Positions 5,646-7,494 of a stretch of 7,494 nt of DNA are shown here, piece after piece (the stretch's first letter is position 1; the number at the start of each line of letters is the position of its first letter). The notes below the pieces were generated by a model. That model searched no databases. It saw only the letters and a list, made by a program, of their open reading frames with translations, and had not been told where the DNA came from. A program made the position numbers and the translations under genes. Source of the stretch: Candidatus Methanophagales archaeon (GTDB taxonomy: Archaea > Halobacteriota > Syntropharchaeia > Alkanophagales > Methanospirareceae); assembly GCA_030668065.1 (NCBI GenBank), contig DAOUUS010000073.1:1-7494 (forward strand), written 5' to 3'.

Positions 5646-6496
5646 TCACGAACCCATTATACCTTGTGGTCTCACTAAAAGGACTGCTATCATTATTACA
5701 AAGCTAATAGCCAATTTGTATTCCGTAGGGAAAATAGCAGTGCTAAGCTCCTGCGCCAGACCAATTATGATCCCCCCGGCCATCGCCCCATAAGGGTTAC
5801 CAATGCCACCGAGAATCGCTGCGGAGAACATAGGGCTAAGCAGGACCAGCCCATATTTGGGTTTATATTCGTCAATAGCCCGTATAAGATGCCGCCCACC
5901 GCAGCAAGAGCCATTCCAATCGCCCACGTATATCTCACTACACGGTCTACATCAATACCTGAAACCTTTGCAAGGTCTATATTGTCGGACAATGCTCGCA
6001 TTGCCTTACCGATAGTGGTCTTCTTCAACAAATAGTGGACCAGGAACATGCATACCAGTGCTACTACAATTACTGCTATTTGGTTCTCCGTGATGACCAC
6101 GCTTCCCAGTTCCATTCCCCGTTTCACTGGTAGGTCGTAGCGTTTGATGGCAGGACCCCACAGGAATATAATAAAATTACGGATAAACAGAGCCAGCCCA
6201 ATAGAGATAATAATCAAAGCTACCGGGCTTGCACCTTTTGTACGCATTCGTTTCCATATTACCAAATCGCAAAGTACTGCTACAAATGCCGTAATTACAA
6301 CAGCCGCTACACATGCAGTCAAGAAATTAGTTCCAAGCACCACGCTGAATAAAAAAGCGAGATAAGCACCTAAAGTCAAGAAATCGCCATGTGCAAAGTT
6401 CGCAAAATTCAGGATGCCATAAGTCATGGATAAGCCAATAGCGGCGAGTGCTATAATGCTTCCGACCACGATTCCATTTATCACCAGTTGCAACAT
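5646..6496 (-). pseudogene. livH: LivH-type branched-chain amino acid ABC permease, single frameshift
   Basis: A membrane permease of the LivH family, which imports branched-chain or related amino acids (urea and amides in some relatives) together with LivM, two ATPases and a binding protein. The first frame (ATG 6496 to M215) shows LSMTYGILNFANFAHGDFL (about 22-40) and the cytoplasmic EAA-type loop KAMRALSDNIDLAKVSGI (164-181). After MG (ATG at 5854-5852) one base is missing near 5850. The next frame supplies LVLLSPMFSAAILGGIGNP and the family's terminal RPQGIMGS, ending at TGA 5648-5646. With the base restored it is about 283 residues, normal for LivH. The unrepaired frame runs on as nonsense to a stop at 5765. 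No other transporter gene adjoins it, which is odd for this family. The start lacks a clear ribosome binding site. A sequencing error cannot be excluded: this is the only lesion. Confidence 0.87.
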
Positions 6497-6533
6497 TTTG
6501 TGAAGAATCTACAGTACACAGATTACTCAAGTG

Positions 6534-6559
6534 TAATATAAAAAAGAGCATATAAACGA
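6534..6559 (-). promoter_or_regulatory. TATA-like boxes before livH
   Basis: Read on the minus strand, CGTTTATATGC (6559-6549) and TTTTTTATATTA (6545-6534) are A/T boxes about 60 and 43 bp before the livH ATG. The second would give a leader of roughly 15-20 nt. Confidence 0.35.
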
Positions 6560-6626
6560 GGCACTTGACTTAAAAAGTGGCATCTATTACCCTGCGATTG
6601 TTGTTCCGCGTACTCAAATAAAACCA

Positions 6627-6710
6627 TGCGGGGGGCGTGATTCGAACACGCGGACTCCTACGAGACAGGGTCCTAAGCCCTGCGCCTTTTCCAAACTCAG
6701 CAACCCCCGC
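6627..6710 (-). tRNA. tRNA-Leu, anticodon UAG
   Basis: An 84-nt class II tRNA reads on the minus strand from 6710 to 6627. The acceptor stem GCGGGGG pairs fully with CCCCCGC. The anticodon arm is CAGGG, loop CTTAGGA, CCCTG, giving anticodon TAG (reads CUA leucine codons). The T arm is GCGTG, TTCGAAT, CACGC. The long variable arm (containing CTCGTAGGAG) and the G-rich D loop fit leucine. The discriminator base is A, as expected for Leu. CCA is not encoded (the next bases are TGG) and no intron is present. A TATA-like TTTTTTAAAAAC lies about 50 bp upstream. Confidence 0.95.
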
Positions 6711-6949
6711 TTTCTTCCCCTTTACTTCGCTTAAGTACTACCCAAAATCGCACGTTTTTAAAAAACATTCTTTTTACATGCAAAAAGCTTTACCAACCAC
6801 TAAAAATCGCGTTGGTATAACGTTTAAAGGCGCCTTCAAGATCCGTAGGGGTACCCCCGAGGCTGAAAATATATGGTCATACTAATGCTGGTGCGTACTC
6901 TTGTGATTAGTTTAAGAGAGAACCGCTGGTATTTACATCGTAAAAACGT
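6711..6949 (-). other. Non-coding stretch between rpl10e and tRNA-Leu with inverted repeats
   Basis: These 239 bp hold no convincing gene. Structure seen: the palindrome GGGGTACCCC (6848-6857), the palindrome AAGGCGCCTT (6827-6836, imperfectly extended to 16 bp), and the 7-bp inverted repeat TACCAAC (6791-6797) with GTTGGTA (6811-6817) around a 13-nt loop. On the minus strand that last stem is followed by AAAGCTTTTTG, so it may end the rpl10e transcript. The right end carries the tRNA promoter. Confidence 0.4.
6754..6766 (-). promoter_or_regulatory. TATA-like box of the tRNA-Leu gene
   Basis: On the minus strand GTTTTTTAAAAAC is centred near 6760. Starting about 26 bp below it would place transcription near 6734, some 24 nt before the mature tRNA end at 6710, a usual leader length. 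Confidence 0.5.
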
Positions 6950-7471
6950 CTATACCGCCACGAATTCCTCGCCTTTGTCTATTACGACCCGGCAAGGCGT
7001 GGGGAATTTATAACCTGCTCTTCTCAAAACTTCCTTTGCCTCCCCGAAATTATCGCCCTCAACAGATACGCTCATTAGCTTCTGTCCTGGCTTCACTCGC
7101 GCTGCACTGCTTATGGGTTTTCCAAATGCGTGCCGCATACCGCTTGAAACCCTATCCGCACCAGCACCTGACGCTATTTTGTTCTCTTTCAGCACATGGT
7201 GTGGATGCACCCGTATCTTCAAATAAAAATTGTTACGCCCTACATTCTTCCCTAAGTATCTATTAGCAAGAATACGCGCTGCTTCTAATGCGTTGTGCCT
7301 AATTTGACAAGCTTCTTTCGCGACCAAAGATAACGAGATGGGGAACTCTTTGCTCAAATTGCCCATATCAAAGATAGTTATCTTGCTTCCCGGCACTCCG
7401 CCCATGTATTCCTTTCGCACATAAGCAGGTCCTGTTACTTTCGTGTACGCACGACCTGGTTTTAGTCCCAT
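6950..7471 (-). CDS. rpl10e: 50S ribosomal protein L10e (uL16 family)
   Basis: A 173-residue archaeal/eukaryotic-type L10e, the uL16 protein of the large subunit near the tRNA-binding region. Family blocks are clear: REYMGGVPGSKITIFDMGN (about 21-39 when numbered from MGLKPGR), CQIRHNALEAARILANRYLG, LKIRVHPHHVLKENKIASGAGADRVSSGM, FGKPISSAARVKPGQK and KFPTPCRVVIDKGEE. Length is normal for the family. The start at ATG 7471 matches the usual N-terminus (M-x-x-K-P-G-x-x-Y). The frame stays open upstream to the window edge without another ATG, and the nearest AGGAG (7489-7485) is 13 nt away, too far for a good ribosome binding site. The stop is TAG (6952-6950). It is followed by tRNA-Leu on the same strand after 239 bp. 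Confidence 0.95.
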   Translation of the reverse strand: MGLKPGRAYTKVTGPAYVRKEYMGGVPGSKITIFDMGNLSKEFPISLSLVAKEACQIRHNALEAARILANRYLGKNVGRNNFYLKIRVHPHHVLKENKIASGAGADRVSSGMRHAFGKPISSAARVKPGQKLMSVSVEGDNFGEAKEVLRRAGYKFPTPCRVVIDKGEEFVAV

Positions 7472-7494
7472 CTTTCTTCTATTACTCCTATTAC

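Noticed and set aside
6637..6885. Plus-strand 82-codon open frame through the tRNA
   Set aside because: It reads antisense across tRNA-Leu and its promoter, has no ribosome binding site and no protein-like pattern.

Overview
The window looks like a chromosomal stretch of a euryarchaeon related to methanogens or anaerobic methanotrophs. The case for Archaea comes from several features. There is an archaeal/eukaryotic-type ribosomal protein L10e. A COG2150-type HTH-ACT protein is present. The class II tRNA-Leu has no encoded CCA. Remains of an archaeal-type nicotinate phosphoribosyltransferase survive, as does an AglB/STT3-like domain with WWDY and DK motifs. Several start regions carry TATA-box-like elements and GGAGGTGAT-type Shine-Dalgarno sites. 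L10e reads closest to Methanosarcina-type sequences from memory, and a Methanophagales/ANME-1-like or Syntrophoarchaeia-like host is my guess, not a demonstrated assignment.

Left part (1-2703), intact metabolic genes. The tail of an unidentified gene runs directly into argD (ornithine/arginine, possibly also lysine biosynthesis). A stand-alone PHP-domain metal-dependent phosphoesterase follows. It converges, with only 24 bp between stops, on a minus-strand mobA (molybdopterin guanylyltransferase). A divergent intergenic region then leads to a plus-strand pair: a small two-helix membrane protein with a coiled-coil tail, and a COG2150 HTH-ACT regulator.

Middle part (3691-6496), a zone of decay and oddity. 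Behind the regulator stop lies a T-rich 11-bp hairpin. Next comes a purine-rich 39-bp tandem repeat that stays open in the regulator's reading frame and ends in an ATGA overlap with the next start codon. That start belongs to a heavily degraded nicotinate phosphoribosyltransferase pseudogene with at least three nonsense codons, at least four frame changes and a large internal deletion. A well-formed promoter and ribosome binding site then drive a 252-residue protein: one membrane helix joined to the C-terminal WWDY/DK-motif domain of the AglB/STT3 oligosaccharyltransferase, with none of the multi-helix catalytic part. Opposing it is a minus-strand livH-type ABC permease, full length except for one single-base frameshift, with no other transporter genes beside it.

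Right part (6627-7494), housekeeping on the minus strand: tRNA-Leu(UAG), a 239-bp structured non-coding stretch, and rpl10e close to the window edge.

The most interesting items are the detached AglB-like domain with its own promoter, the in-frame tandem repeat at the regulator/pseudogene junction, and the clustering of gene decay between conserved housekeeping blocks.
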